From assembly GCA_963662155.1 (NCBI GenBank), contig OY759271.1, positions 16,219,084-16,283,083 on the forward strand: a stretch of DNA of 64,000 nucleotides, read 5' to 3'. The stretch's first letter is position 1. Each line of letters begins with the position of its first letter. The notes under the pieces are model-generated. The model had not been told where the DNA came from. It made no database searches and saw only the letters and a program-made list of their open reading frames with translations. The DNA comes from Lamellibrachia columna. Lineage: Eukaryota; Annelida; Polychaeta; Sabellida; Siboglinidae. This document shows, one piece after another, positions 11,457 to 23,600 of this stretch. The position numbers and the translations under genes are program-made.

Positions 11457-11697
11457 TTTGTTTATGCATGTTATCGTTGTAACGGCATACCTATACTTCA
11501 CCCATATGAATGTATGGAAATAAATGTCGTCCAACAATATGTGCGGCTATTGTATTTTTTATTTCTCATATTTCAATCAACAAAACTGAAGAAATAATCA
11601 CAACAAAGTATTTATTTAATAAATTTAATATTCCAACTTAGTCTATCTGCTCTTATCTTTTACCGTTTTTGCAGCTAGTATTTTCTGTTTCCGCTAA
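11457..11697. promoter_or_regulatory. Shared head-to-head promoter region of BCDIN3D and RAB3GAP1
   Basis: Only 241 bp separate the two start codons, so both 5' UTRs and core promoters must fit here or overlap (unless unseen 5' exons exist). The interval is AT-rich. I see no CpG island or convincing TATA box in either direction. Function is inferred from position alone. Confidence 0.55.
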
Positions 11698-14600
11698 ATG
11701 GCTAAAATGACAGAAGATGTAAGTTATCGGTTTTATTTTCTGTATATATATGTATTTAACTCAATATTTAGAAGGTATTTTGTCGGGGGAACGACATACC
11801 ACCGATAATGAATTAGCCGTGAGGTTTAGGTAAACTTAGAAAATAACCAGATTTTTACAATCAGGGCAGGGACGTGTTTGTGGTGGGTGTAGTTTTTTGT
11901 AACCATGTTCGCGATATGTTATCATGTTACTTAATTAGACTGAGTCTGAGATGATTCAGTCAAGACCTGCATACGCCAAACTGCCCGTTACTGGTAGCGG
12001 AGAGGTGCATAGGTGATTATTAGAACTGTAATTTATAATTGAGGTTTCATCATCATACATAGTATACATACTGGGACTGGGTTGTTTTACTGGCATATGC
12101 TAATATGGTCTATTATGGACAGCTGGTAATATGCCATGGCCCATGGCTGCATATTATTCCTGCACATTATAACGTTTGATAAGCCGTAAGGGGCTCAATC
12201 ACCATATGCTAAATGTTTTAAAGCACCCTATTTGAAGCAAGTAGGTCACACGTATTATTTGCACCATTTTGTTCTAAATTTTAGGCTAAAATAATTTGTC
12301 GCATTTATATGCACTTTCTGCGTGTGCATCACAAACTGTGTTAACCACCAGGCATGTATGTTATATGAATAAAACTTAAGGCTTTAGAAATATTTCACAT
12401 AAACCTTAACACCCACTTTAATTGGCCACCAACTCCCACTCGGGTGATGAACCAATGATCCAAGAAGTAATCTGATTGGATATGAGTGACGGAAAGACCA
12501 AGAAGAAACAAGAATTGAGTGTTTTGTCACTAAAAATTGCCATTTTAATTTAAGATCATTAAAAGAGCACTAGCAGAATTTTGCTACCAAATTCAATGGT
12601 CATGTAGCATTGTTACAAAACCAGTAGCATTTTTTAGTGTTGCTACTGCTAATTTTAAACCCTGCTATAAACTAAATTCATACATACATACAAGCAAAGG
12701 TGAAAACTAAAATTTTTGCTCACCAGCCCGATGGGGCTGGTAATTTTATAAATCTACCAGCCTGACCAATATGCTACCAACCCTGATACTGCACTGGGGA
12801 ATATGTATGTATTGTTAAATAAAAAAAGTACCAGCCATTGGCTGCCGGGTCAGAGTTAGCTTGCAGTCCTACCTATAAGTAGAAATCAAATTATGTTATT
12901 TGTCATGTCATTCATTCCAGTCATGCTAGTAGCAGGTTTTATCTTCACTGTTTGCTTCCAGGAATCGGAAGTCTTTGAAATCACTGACTTCACAACAGCA
13001 TCTGAATGGGAAAGGTACTGTTGTTGGGTGCAGCTGTAAACATTTCTATAAAGTAACTCACTCTGTTTGTATGATCTTTACAAACAGGATTGGATTTCAG
13101 TACAAAATCTTTGTATAGTGCACACAAAAACTGACTGAGTGCAGTGAAAACAATTCTAATTACGGTTACAGATATATAGTTATGATTACTATATATTTTA
13201 TATGAATTGTACAGGTGATTGTAAAGTAACATTTTTAATTGAATTGAATTACACACTAGAACTAATAGGAATTTATGTTTTGTTAGCATGTACTCTATCT
13301 GTTCAGTATTTTGTGTAATGGAAAACATTACTTTAAGTGTAATCAATTATACACAGGTTCATTGCTCGGCTGGAGGAGATTTTCCATGAGTGGAAGACAG
13401 ACAATCTGCAGCCAATTAAGGTAAATTGATGCTAAGCAGTGCTTTCAATTAAAACTCTTTATGCCTACACCTTGCTATTAATTCAGGCCTTGACATTTAC
13501 ACTGGCCCACTGGTCCAGCACCTTTTTTGTGGCTGTTGGGCCAATTTGGGCCACACGTTTTCATATTATGCTGGTCCGATTGGCTTCCATTTTTATCCGT
13601 TTGGTCACAGGTCATCATTTCAAATCATTTCTATTGCTTATCCTTGCATCTGCCCAGTGCCACAATTAAACAAAATCTTCATCTCATCTGACTCTGTGTT
13701 GTCGCTTTGTATAGATGATGTGCAGACTTTTTGTGAAGCAGCTCATGCATTGTGGTGGGTGCCTTGATTTTACTAGGGTTGCACAGTGTTACCAGTGTAT
13801 CAATATATCGCAAAAAAATTTCTACATGATATATATATCGGCTATCGCAATACACTTTCAACATTATATTAATATAAACCTAAGGCCAGGACCCCACTAT
13901 GGTGCAGATAGTTATAAGGTTACCGTAACTTTGTACTTCAGACAAAAAATTTATAGTTGAACTAAATAGAAAGCTAATTTTATAACTGTTCACATTGTAG
14001 GAGCCGTCTGCTGCAGGGACTTGGGTCGAGAACGTTGAACAGCTGCAGTTTGCAGACTTCCAGTTTGTCATTACGAAACACAGCCTGGTGCAGACGTCCA
14101 CCACTGCGCCTCCTGGTGAGCTGAGGGAGCAGCAGGACGGATCAGCAAAGGAGGAATCATCGACAAAAGAAGATAATGAAATTAAAGAGCACAATGATCA
14201 AGGTATCTATTTACAACATGCATGTTGTTGCATTATTGCCATGACAACAATCTGGCTACATGATTTAATACATGCAGCACAATTTGTGAGAGTCAGTGTT
14301 GAAGATAACCTACTGTAGGGTTTCTGCCAAATAATCTAGCTGCTAATGAAACATATTCCAGCTTCCTCAGTTTGTTCAACTGCTACATTGTTATTATTAT
14401 TATTTAGTGCATTTTGGGATGAAGATCATAAAAATAGTTTTGTGTGGGAAAACATGAGAGTATATCAAGGATTAAGCTATATCACAACATTATTCTGCCT
14501 AAAAATACTGCTTTTCAGGTCTTTTCCCGTACTTGTCAGACTTTTAACTTTGGACTATGCAATGCATTGTTAGCAGTTTGTATTGTGAGTTTGTTCTGTC

Positions 14601-17600
14601 TTATAAAGTAAATATTATATGATGTTGACATGGTTTTTGTATAGTTTATTTTGTATGGTTTATTTTGTTATGTTGTCTTTTAAGTGAGCATTTCTTGATT
14701 CCTTCTCCAGTGGAGTGCTGTTCCATGGCATGGCAGGACATGATGTCGGTGGAGAATGACTTTCCATCACGCACACACTGCCTCAGTCGCTGGTACGGCC
14801 TGCACAATTTCATTGTGCTGAGTCCAGGGCCTCAGATGGACGAGATCACGACAGAAAGTCGACTGAACCTGCTGCTCAGCTCCATCACGATTGCGCTCAA
14901 CAACACTGGCTGGTTGGTGCAGTTGTAATTTTATCACTGAAACATGAATGAATTTACCAATGAGTGTTGTCGTTTATAAATAGTACCTTGATCTCATGTT
15001 GGTGATTGTTTCAACTACACCTATGACTAGTTGAACTCAGACGTTGACATTAAGCCTTGACACTAAGCTTTTGCACCCAGTGGCTTGTCGGACCAGTAGA
15101 TTTTTTAAAAGTTACTGGCCCCACAAAAAGTTACTGGCCCCACAAAAATTACTGGCCCAAATTTGTTTTTGAAATTTATTTATAAAGAGAAGTTGGGATG
15201 CAATGCAGCCTAACAGGAAGATTGGTGAGAAGCAGGATGAGATGGGCAGGCCACTTGGTAAGAATGGATGCAAGCAAACTAGCCAAGAGAGCAGAAGTGG
15301 AAAAACATCAAGGACACAGGAAAAGGGGAAGGCCACAGCTGAGATGGGAGGACTGCGTGAGGATTGACATGAGAAGATCGGGGGAGGATGAAAGATGGAG
15401 AGAGGGGGCGGCCGATAGAAAACTATGGTGAGAAAGAACAGAAACAGTGGCTCGACAATACTTTACCTGACCCTCACCCCTGTACAGCAGGGAACAAGGA
15501 AGAAGAGCACAGTCAGTATTCCGCATGGCAGACAATATTGCTGCTGGAATCGTTTGAGAGTTGCCTGAATATAACTATGACTGTTACAATTGGGTTTTAT
15601 TTCTTTTGAATATATACTTTTGAACTGAACTACAAAGTTACAGTAAACTTAGCTATCTGCACCCTGGCGGGTCCTGGAATGTATGTTGGGTGCTGTTGTG
15701 ATCAGGGCTGGGTCCAATTACACAAAAGCAAATCAATTACAATTACTTTCAATTTTTCAGTTCAGTTACAATTACACTTCTAAAATTTTCAAATCAATTA
15801 CAATTACACCATTTCAATTTTAATTACAATTACATTTGTATTATGTAGAACCATTTGCTAATTAATCTATGTAGCGTGTGTGTTGCTGATTGTGTGTACG
15901 AATAGTACGATTGATAAACAAATATAATGAACTTGGTGATGTTTGTACATTTTGTTGAACCGTGACTTCTTGATTTCATATACAATTAGCTAGATAAATA
16001 TTATTGTTCTTTATAAATACAATGTAATGTTTGCTTGGTTCATTAATTAATGTTTAATTACACAGAGAACAGTACAACTATAAACAGAGGCCACAACCAT
16101 TTGAAATCCTAATGAGTCTCTCCAATCTATTAAGCCATTTCAAAGCAATTCCACTCATAAAATTTAACCACAAATAATTCATACCAGTACATTAGCAATG
16201 TTCACATCAAGATACGTCCTGAGGGGTTTTGTGTGTACTCCTCGGTGTACACACATTCTGTCTGCTGTGTTATACTCCTTGGTGTACACCCATTCTGTCT
16301 ACTGTGTTATACTCCTTGGTGTACACCCATTCTGTCTGCTGTGTTATACTCCTTGGTGTACACCCATTTTGTCTACTGTGTTATACTCCTTGGTGTACAC
16401 CCATTCTGTCTGCTGTGTTATACTCCTTGGTGTACACCCATTTTGTCTACTGTGTTATACTCCTTGGTGTACACCCATTCTGTCTGCTGTGTTATACTCC
16501 TTGGTGTACACCCATTTTGTCTACTGTGTTATACTCCTTGGTGTACACCCATTTTGTCTGCTGTGTTATACTCCTCGGTGTACACCCATTCTGTCTGCTG
16601 TGTTATACTCCTTGGTGTACACCCATTCTGTCTGCTGTGTTATACTCCTTGGTGTACACCCATTCTGTCTGCTGTGTTATACTCCTTGGTGTACACCCAT
16701 TCTGTCTGCTGTGTTATACTCCTTGGTGTACACCCATTTTGTCTACTGTGTTATACTCCTTGGTGTACACCCATTCTGTCTGCTGTGTTATACTCCTTGG
16801 TGTACACCCATTTTGTCTGCTGTGTTATACTCCTTGGTGTACACCCATTCTGTCTGCTGTGTTATACTCCTTGGTGTACACCCATTCTGTCTGCTGTGTT
16901 ATACTCCTTGGTGTACACCCATTCTGTCTGCTGTGTTATACTCCTTGGTGTACACCCATTTTGTCTGCTGTGTTATACTCCTTGGTGTACACCCATTCTG
17001 TCTGCTGTGTTATACTCCTTGGTGTACACCCATTTTGTCTACTGTGTTATACTCCTTGGTGTACACCCATTTTGTCTGCTGTGTTATACTCCTTGGTGTA
17101 CACCCATTTTGTCTGCTGTGTTATACTCCTTGGTGTACACCCATTTTGTCTGCTGTGTTATACTCCTTGGTGTACACCCATTTTGTCTGCTGTGTTATAC
17201 TCCTTGGTGTACACCCATTTTGTCTACTGTGTTATACTCCTTGGTGTACACCCATTTTGTCTGCTGTGTTATACTCCTTGGTGTACACCCATTCTGTCTA
17301 CTGTGTTATACCCAAATTGGTTTACTTGGCAGTTGTGTTTTGAGGTTGTACCCTAGTTTGCCTACCAAGAGTCTCTTGGCTTCAAGCCCAGTCAGTATTC
17401 TTACCTAATAAACCTGTGGGCTGTAGCTCAATCTCAATTGAGCTTATTTTCTGACTTGGACAGTGTTAATTACATGATCTAAGTAGTGTATCAACCAAAA
17501 CCACCACCTGGCCCTTCACTGATAGAATATTACAGAATCAAAGAAAAATGGTGATGCCTTTTGGCATATTTGGAGCCCTTTGGAAGCCAAGTGTGAACTG

Positions 17601-20600
17601 TCTTCTGGCAGGTTGCAATTAAACATTGCTTAGGAAGGCCAGATCAAGGTATTCTGTTGGTGCACTTGTTATATCTGAATATTCCTTTGATTATGTGAGC
17701 AGGTCCTGCAGGTGTTATAATTAAGATCTTGGTTTTCAATTTGTATGAGAGAGTATTTATATTTTTGTAGAGTTTTTTCTGGTATTTAAAAAAAAATACT
17801 GTAATTGATTGTAATTGATGAAATTACACAACCTATTTCAATTACAATTACAGCAGAATTTCAAAACCGAAGTCAATTACAATCACAGCATTTTGCTGTA
17901 ATCAATTACAATTACATAATTGGACCCAGCCCTGGTTGTGATACCTAGCGGACAGTCCGTGAACCAGTCGGTTTATATGAAATTGCCGATCCATATCACG
18001 CAGAAGAAAATTATGCAATATACTAGTAACACAGCGCAACCCTAGTAAGATATAGGCGACCCCAATACATGAACTTCACAAAAAGCCTGCACATTGTTGA
18101 TAGCAGATAGCAACAATACAAAACAACTTCACAAAATCAGATGAGGTGAAGATTGTATTTAATTGTAGTGCCGGGGTGGATGGCAAAGACAAGCGATTGA
18201 AACAATGACCTGATTCAACATGATATATTCAGTGATTAGACTTTTGGTTACTTGATGTATACACCTCTGGGCTATTGAAGCCTTGTATTGGCCAGTACGT
18301 TGGCAGATTTACTCATGTTGTATATAGTGAAACACAGAGATCTCTAGCAATAACAATATATTTACTGACTACCATCCATTATAGGCACATTTTTTTCAGT
18401 CAAAGTATTTTCTGCTGGACAATATTTTATGTACAGTATAAAAAGTTATAAACAAAGAGTCCCAACAGGCATTATATTACCCAATATATATTTGTGGGGC
18501 GTGGTAGTGGTTAGAACATTGTGGGGCACGGTAGTGGTTAGAACATTGTGGGGCGCGGTAGTGGTTAGAACATTGTGGGGCGCGGTAGTGGTTAGAACAT
18601 TGTGGGGCGCGGTAGTGGTTAGAACATTGTGGGGCGCGGTAGTGGTTAGAACATTGTGGGGCGCGGTAGTGGTTAGAACATTGTGGGGCACGGTAGTGGT
18701 TAGAACATTGTGGGGCGTGGTAGTGGTTAGAACATTGTGGGGCGCGGTAGTGGTTAGAACATTGTGGGGCGCGGTAGTGGTTAGAACATTGTGGGGCGCA
18801 GTAGTGGTTAGAACATTGTGGGGCGTGGTAGTGGTTAGAACATTGTGGGGCACGGTAGTGGTTAGAACATTGTGGGGCACGGTAGTGGTTAGAACATTGT
18901 GGGGCACGGTAGTGGTTAGAACATTGTGGGGCGCGGTAGTGGTTAGAACATCGTGGGGCACGGTAGTGGTTAGAACATTGTGGGGCGCGGTAGTGGTTAG
19001 AACATTGTGGGGCACGGTAGTGGTTAGAACATTGTGGGGCGTGGTAGTGGTTAGAACATTGTGGGGCACGGTAGTGGTTAGAACATTGTGGGGCGCGGTA
19101 GTGGTTAGAACATTGTGGGGCGCGGTAGTGGTTAGAACATTGTGGGGCACGGTAGTGGTTAGAACATTGGGCTCTTAGTCAAGAGAACCCATGTTTGAAT
19201 CCTCTTGCTGCCGTTTCGAAGCTTTGGCAATTTCGTTCATCCCACATTGTCACAGTTCACTCAGCTATATAAATGAGCACCTGGCTACAGACAGAGGTGG
19301 TTATTTGAACTAATAGTCTTCGTGCAGTAATTGCAGCATGGCTGAATGCTTCCCAGAGAAGTCAGCATGGCGTCGGAATGAACAGCTCTGCCAGGGGGTG
19401 AAGTGTAAGGCACTTTGAATAGTCCCAAGGACTGGATACCGCGCTATATAGGAACATAGCGAGTACCTTTACCTTTATTATATTAATTTACCGTCCACTT
19501 GCATTTCAGTGTACAAAATGATACACCATCTTGAGTGTAGTCATCTAATGGGAAATAATCCCATAAAAAAGGCAGATTACAGATATTTTATTGTTGAATT
19601 AACAATGGTATTGAATGCTTGTGCTAATCAGTTCCTGCCTGTTCTTCCAGTCAGATGCCTGTGTTCGTTCAGGCGCACCAGAAGTGGAGGAAGCTGTTTT
19701 ACGGTCGCAGCGAGTTCCCGGGCTTCTCCACTAATTATGAGATGGTCCACTTGAAGACGGTCCCTCAACAGTACAGTCATCTGGCAGGGCTGCTTGACGT
19801 CTTCAAGGCAAAGCTGGTACATTGGAGGCAACTTCTCATCAATGTTTGATACAATGTTTTTCTTTATATTTAGTTCTCTTGCCTTCTCTTAATAAATAAA
19901 ATTTACTCTGCAAATCTGTCACAAATATTCTGTTACATCTTCTTCCTGTGGCTCAAATATTTGTAACATTTTCAGAATAACTTTTATACAGCTTTATTTT
20001 GCCAAATTATTATTATAGTAGTGATGTAATTGGTATAGAAAGTAGTGAAATGAATGCGTGTATACTTGTGCATCAACAGTCCAGCCCAGTGTCACCTGTT
20101 CCCACGGTGTCTGTCACGGTTCGATTCACCTACCTGTTGCAAGACTGGGTCCACTACGGCTGGCCGCAAGCACCACCTGGTCAGTTCTCTGGTCAATGGT
20201 CAAATATTGTAATGAAACACTGTTAACTGGAATCATGATGGGGGTGATCTCACAACATCAGTGCATGACACTGCATGAAACCAGTGTCATTTAACCCCCA
20301 ACCCCCTCTACATGAAACTTTGAATTACATTGAACTGTTGCAACCCTTGAAAATGTCCTCATCCTTTATGCTGTAGCAATCACATACCATTCATATTCAG
20401 CGATCATTATCCAAGACTGCCTGCATGCACTAAAAATCCCCCAACCAACCCCCTCTACATGAAACTTTGAATTACATTGAACTGTTGCAACCCTTGAAAA
20501 TGTCCTCATCCTTTATGCTGTAGCAATCACATACCATTCATATTCAGCGATCATTATCCAAGACTGCCTGCATGCACTAAAAATCCCCCAACCAACCCCC

Positions 20601-23600
20601 TCTACATGAAACTTTGAATTACATTGAACTGTTGCAACCCTTGAAAATGTCCTCATCCTTTATGCTGTAGCAATCACATACCATTCATATTCAGCGATCA
20701 TTATCCAAGACTGCCTGCATGCACTAAAAATCAGCACCCTTATGTACTATGATTAGGGGAAAAAAAATTTTAACATCGATGTTTGCCTGACATGAAATCC
20801 TTACCGAAGCTTGTCCTCGTTCCTTTCATAGTTCCTACATACACTGACATTCTTTTCACATCATTGACACGAGAAATACAAATACAGGAACAATTGTATG
20901 CCTTTAATGTAGGATGAAAAAGCATTGTTGTTTCGCACATAGATATTTTGATGAGCAGTGCTTAGAGAAAAATCTTTATACAATTCTTTGTCTGCATGTG
21001 ATCAATAACAAAATTGAATGTTTCCCCATCAGGTGAACTACTGTGTAACTCCACAGGGCAATGCACATACTTTGTTGTACCAAGATGGCAGCACCCATGG
21101 TTTACTTTTAGTGATGATATATTTATTCGTACTTTCATTTGGAATGATATTATAATGGAATTTACAAATAGGAATAATAATTTAATGTAAATAGCAATAT
21201 TAGGACATTATGTTTTACCTAATCCCAAATGTATTTTATTGCAGACTTTGACGCCAATAGTGACATTGGATTCACAGACTTTGGCGACCTGCCATTTGGT
21301 GCGTGTGAAGATCCTGTCAGGTATGAGACATTGTAACCTCTCCTAAAGGGTATTTGTAGTAGTGATACATAATACTAATAATTTGTTCAGTACATTGTAA
21401 AATTTGCTTAATGGTAATCAAATCACTGTTGGGATTATATCCACTTCTCAGAATACCGCCAACAGTCATGTTGTAAGTGTCCTTTCTGTTTGGCCAAAGC
21501 AGACTATGCAAGTGGTGTTGTAATGTCATTGTGACACAATCAGTAGGAAGCCAATGCTCTGTAGACATTATCAGCCCATGCATTTTTTATTTCTTGGCAT
21601 TCTAGATTCCTTTCGAATTTCAACTGAATTATTCCACATCAATTGAAACCCACACGAAACTGCTTCCAATACATCCTTTGAAGTTTCTTCATTTATTGTA
21701 TGATTCTTGATCATTTTCTTCCTCAAAGTTCCTTTTCTTAAGTGGTGAGGCAGACTAACAAATATTGTTTGCTCTTGTTCTATTTCATGCCTCTCTATCT
21801 CCAGCTCTTTCGCTCCAGCTCTTTCGCTCCAGCTCTTTCGCTCCAGCTCTTTCCCTCCAGGTCTTTCCCTCCAGGTCTTTCCCTCCAGCTCTTTCCCTCC
21901 AGCTCTTTCCCTCCAGCTCTTTCCCTCCAGCTCTTTCCCTCCAGCTCTTTCCCTCCACTTGTCCCTTGGCCTCCTCCTTTCTTACAATGCAGTCTTCCCA
22001 CCTTAAATGTGGTCTGCACTCTTTTCCATATTTCTGCAGCATCTTTGCCTCCATCCACACCAAGGGTCCTGCCCACATCATTTGACATCTTAGTATCGTT
22101 CCCGTTAGGCTCCTTCTGTCCACCCTCTTTGCTCCTGAATTATTCCACACCAATGGAAACCCTCGTACAGGTGACTTTTTATGTAGACACGTTAGACAAA
22201 TTGCAGCTTGAATCATGTGCCTCTGTTTGCAGTGAGTTGCACCTGTCTGCCACCTGGCCGAGTCTGTCAGAAGAAATGATTGTCGAAGACGACGTCTACT
22301 CGTGAGTATGGATTTTCGACTACTGAGGGATGATCTCAAAACATCGATGTATGACACTACATGAAACAAATGTCATTTAGCTTCAGGCCCCCTGAAACTT
22401 TGAACTGCCGTCCTCGAAGTCAGCACCCTGATCAGTTGTGATTGGAAAATAAACTGTTTGGGGGGAAAATAAATTGACATAAATAAAACGGTTGCTAACC
22501 CCCTCCCTACAAAACCAATTTTATGTAAAAGGTAAAGTAAAGGTATGTTCTTATATAATGCAGTATCCAGTCCTTAGGACTGCTCAAAGCACTTTACACT
22601 TCACCTCCTGGCAGACCTGATCATTCCAAGGCCATTTCAACTTCTCTGGGAAGCAGAGTCATGCATGTAGTGTCATACACCCATGTTTTGACATCATCCC
22701 TAATAACATGTTGGTAACAAGATGTCCAAATGCTACAGATTAGCATTGAAAATAACGACGAAAGTAAAAGCTAAAGAATAATAACCGGATGACAACATTT
22801 CGTCTTTTGTGTTTCCAGTGACCTTGACCCTCTACAGGCTCCTCACTGGTGTGTCCGTGTGCGGATGACTGATAGTCCAGTGTGTCTCCTCGGTTCGTTC
22901 ATTTTGTGTTAACTAAGTCATATTTCAATTGTGGTCTTGTTATACTTGTGAACTTGTGATTCCAAGTTGTAAGAAAGAAATAGCCTCCAGTTTGTATTTA
23001 TAGTTTCGTTTTTGTAGCCTTTTCACGCAGAGGAAATGTGCCATGTGTACCTAATATTTGCATACACTGTACTAAACTTATTTAAATTAATACACATAAT
23101 GTTGAAATGTGCAGTATATACTCACTTTTTTATACTAATGGTTTCTATTACATTACAGAGACTTTGATTAGCTTGTGTGATGTAGTCATCATTTAGATCC
23201 ATCCTTTTATTAATCTCACAATATATCATTCCTTATCTTGATCATTTATGTAATGTTAGAAAGACTGTCATACACCACAGAACGTTTGACAATTCATGTG
23301 TTGACAGGTGACTTTCTGCTGGACTTTGTACAGCTGTGTCGAAAGACTGAGTCTACCAATCAACTCCTCAGCAAGTCTCTGCTCAATCCTTCCAGCGACA
23401 CTGGTCAGTTTCCAAATCAATAACATCTTATTACTTTATTGCCTCACCCCATAGTAAACTACTAATTTATTTCAATTCAGTTACAGGCAGATTCAACATT
23501 TAGATGTTTCGTATTCTTATATTGTGATCAGCAAAAAAAAAATCTGTTAGTGTTTCAAAGAAAGTAAAAACTATGACAACAAATAGCTAACATGTTGAGG

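Larger units (their letters stand above)
15600..18215 (-). repeat. Interspersed repeat, copy split by a hAT-type element
   Basis: The two parts, 15600-15702 and 17943-18215, together form a minus-strand copy of the repeat at 13607-13960. The hAT-type element at 15703-17934 and its duplicated 8-bp target sit exactly at the break, so the repeat is older than the transposon. Confidence 0.7.

Noticed and set aside
11457..11537. An extended BCDIN3D N-terminus upstream of 11456
   Set aside because: The frame is open but its first codon is TTG, there is no upstream ATG, and the 27 residues do not resemble family members.
12690..12860. A hAT-like end suggested by CACCAGCCCGATGGGGCTGG and similar ACTGGCCC words near 13500 and 15110
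   Set aside because: Motifs resemble degraded transposon ends, but I could not pair two ends or find a target duplication.
16198..17408. Three overlapping plus-strand open frames of about 375-390 codons rich in LLCYTPWCTPILS
   Set aside because: They are three frames of the same 37-bp minisatellite, which has no stop codon in any plus frame. Length alone is not evidence of coding.
18429..19178. Open frames of 249 and 234 codons on opposite strands (VVVRTLWGA and its reverse)
   Set aside because: The 27-bp SINE-derived unit is a multiple of three and lacks stops on both strands, so both frames are artefacts.
19142..19215. A functional tRNA gene
   Set aside because: The A/B-box-like sequence belongs to a SINE head; the cloverleaf is degenerate and other copies of the family show the same body attached.
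21742..22369. Plus and minus frames of about 187-194 codons near the RAB3GAP1 exon 9
   Set aside because: They combine a 15-bp minisatellite, a LINE tail and exon 9 by chance. Only 22233-22301 is coding RAB3GAP1.
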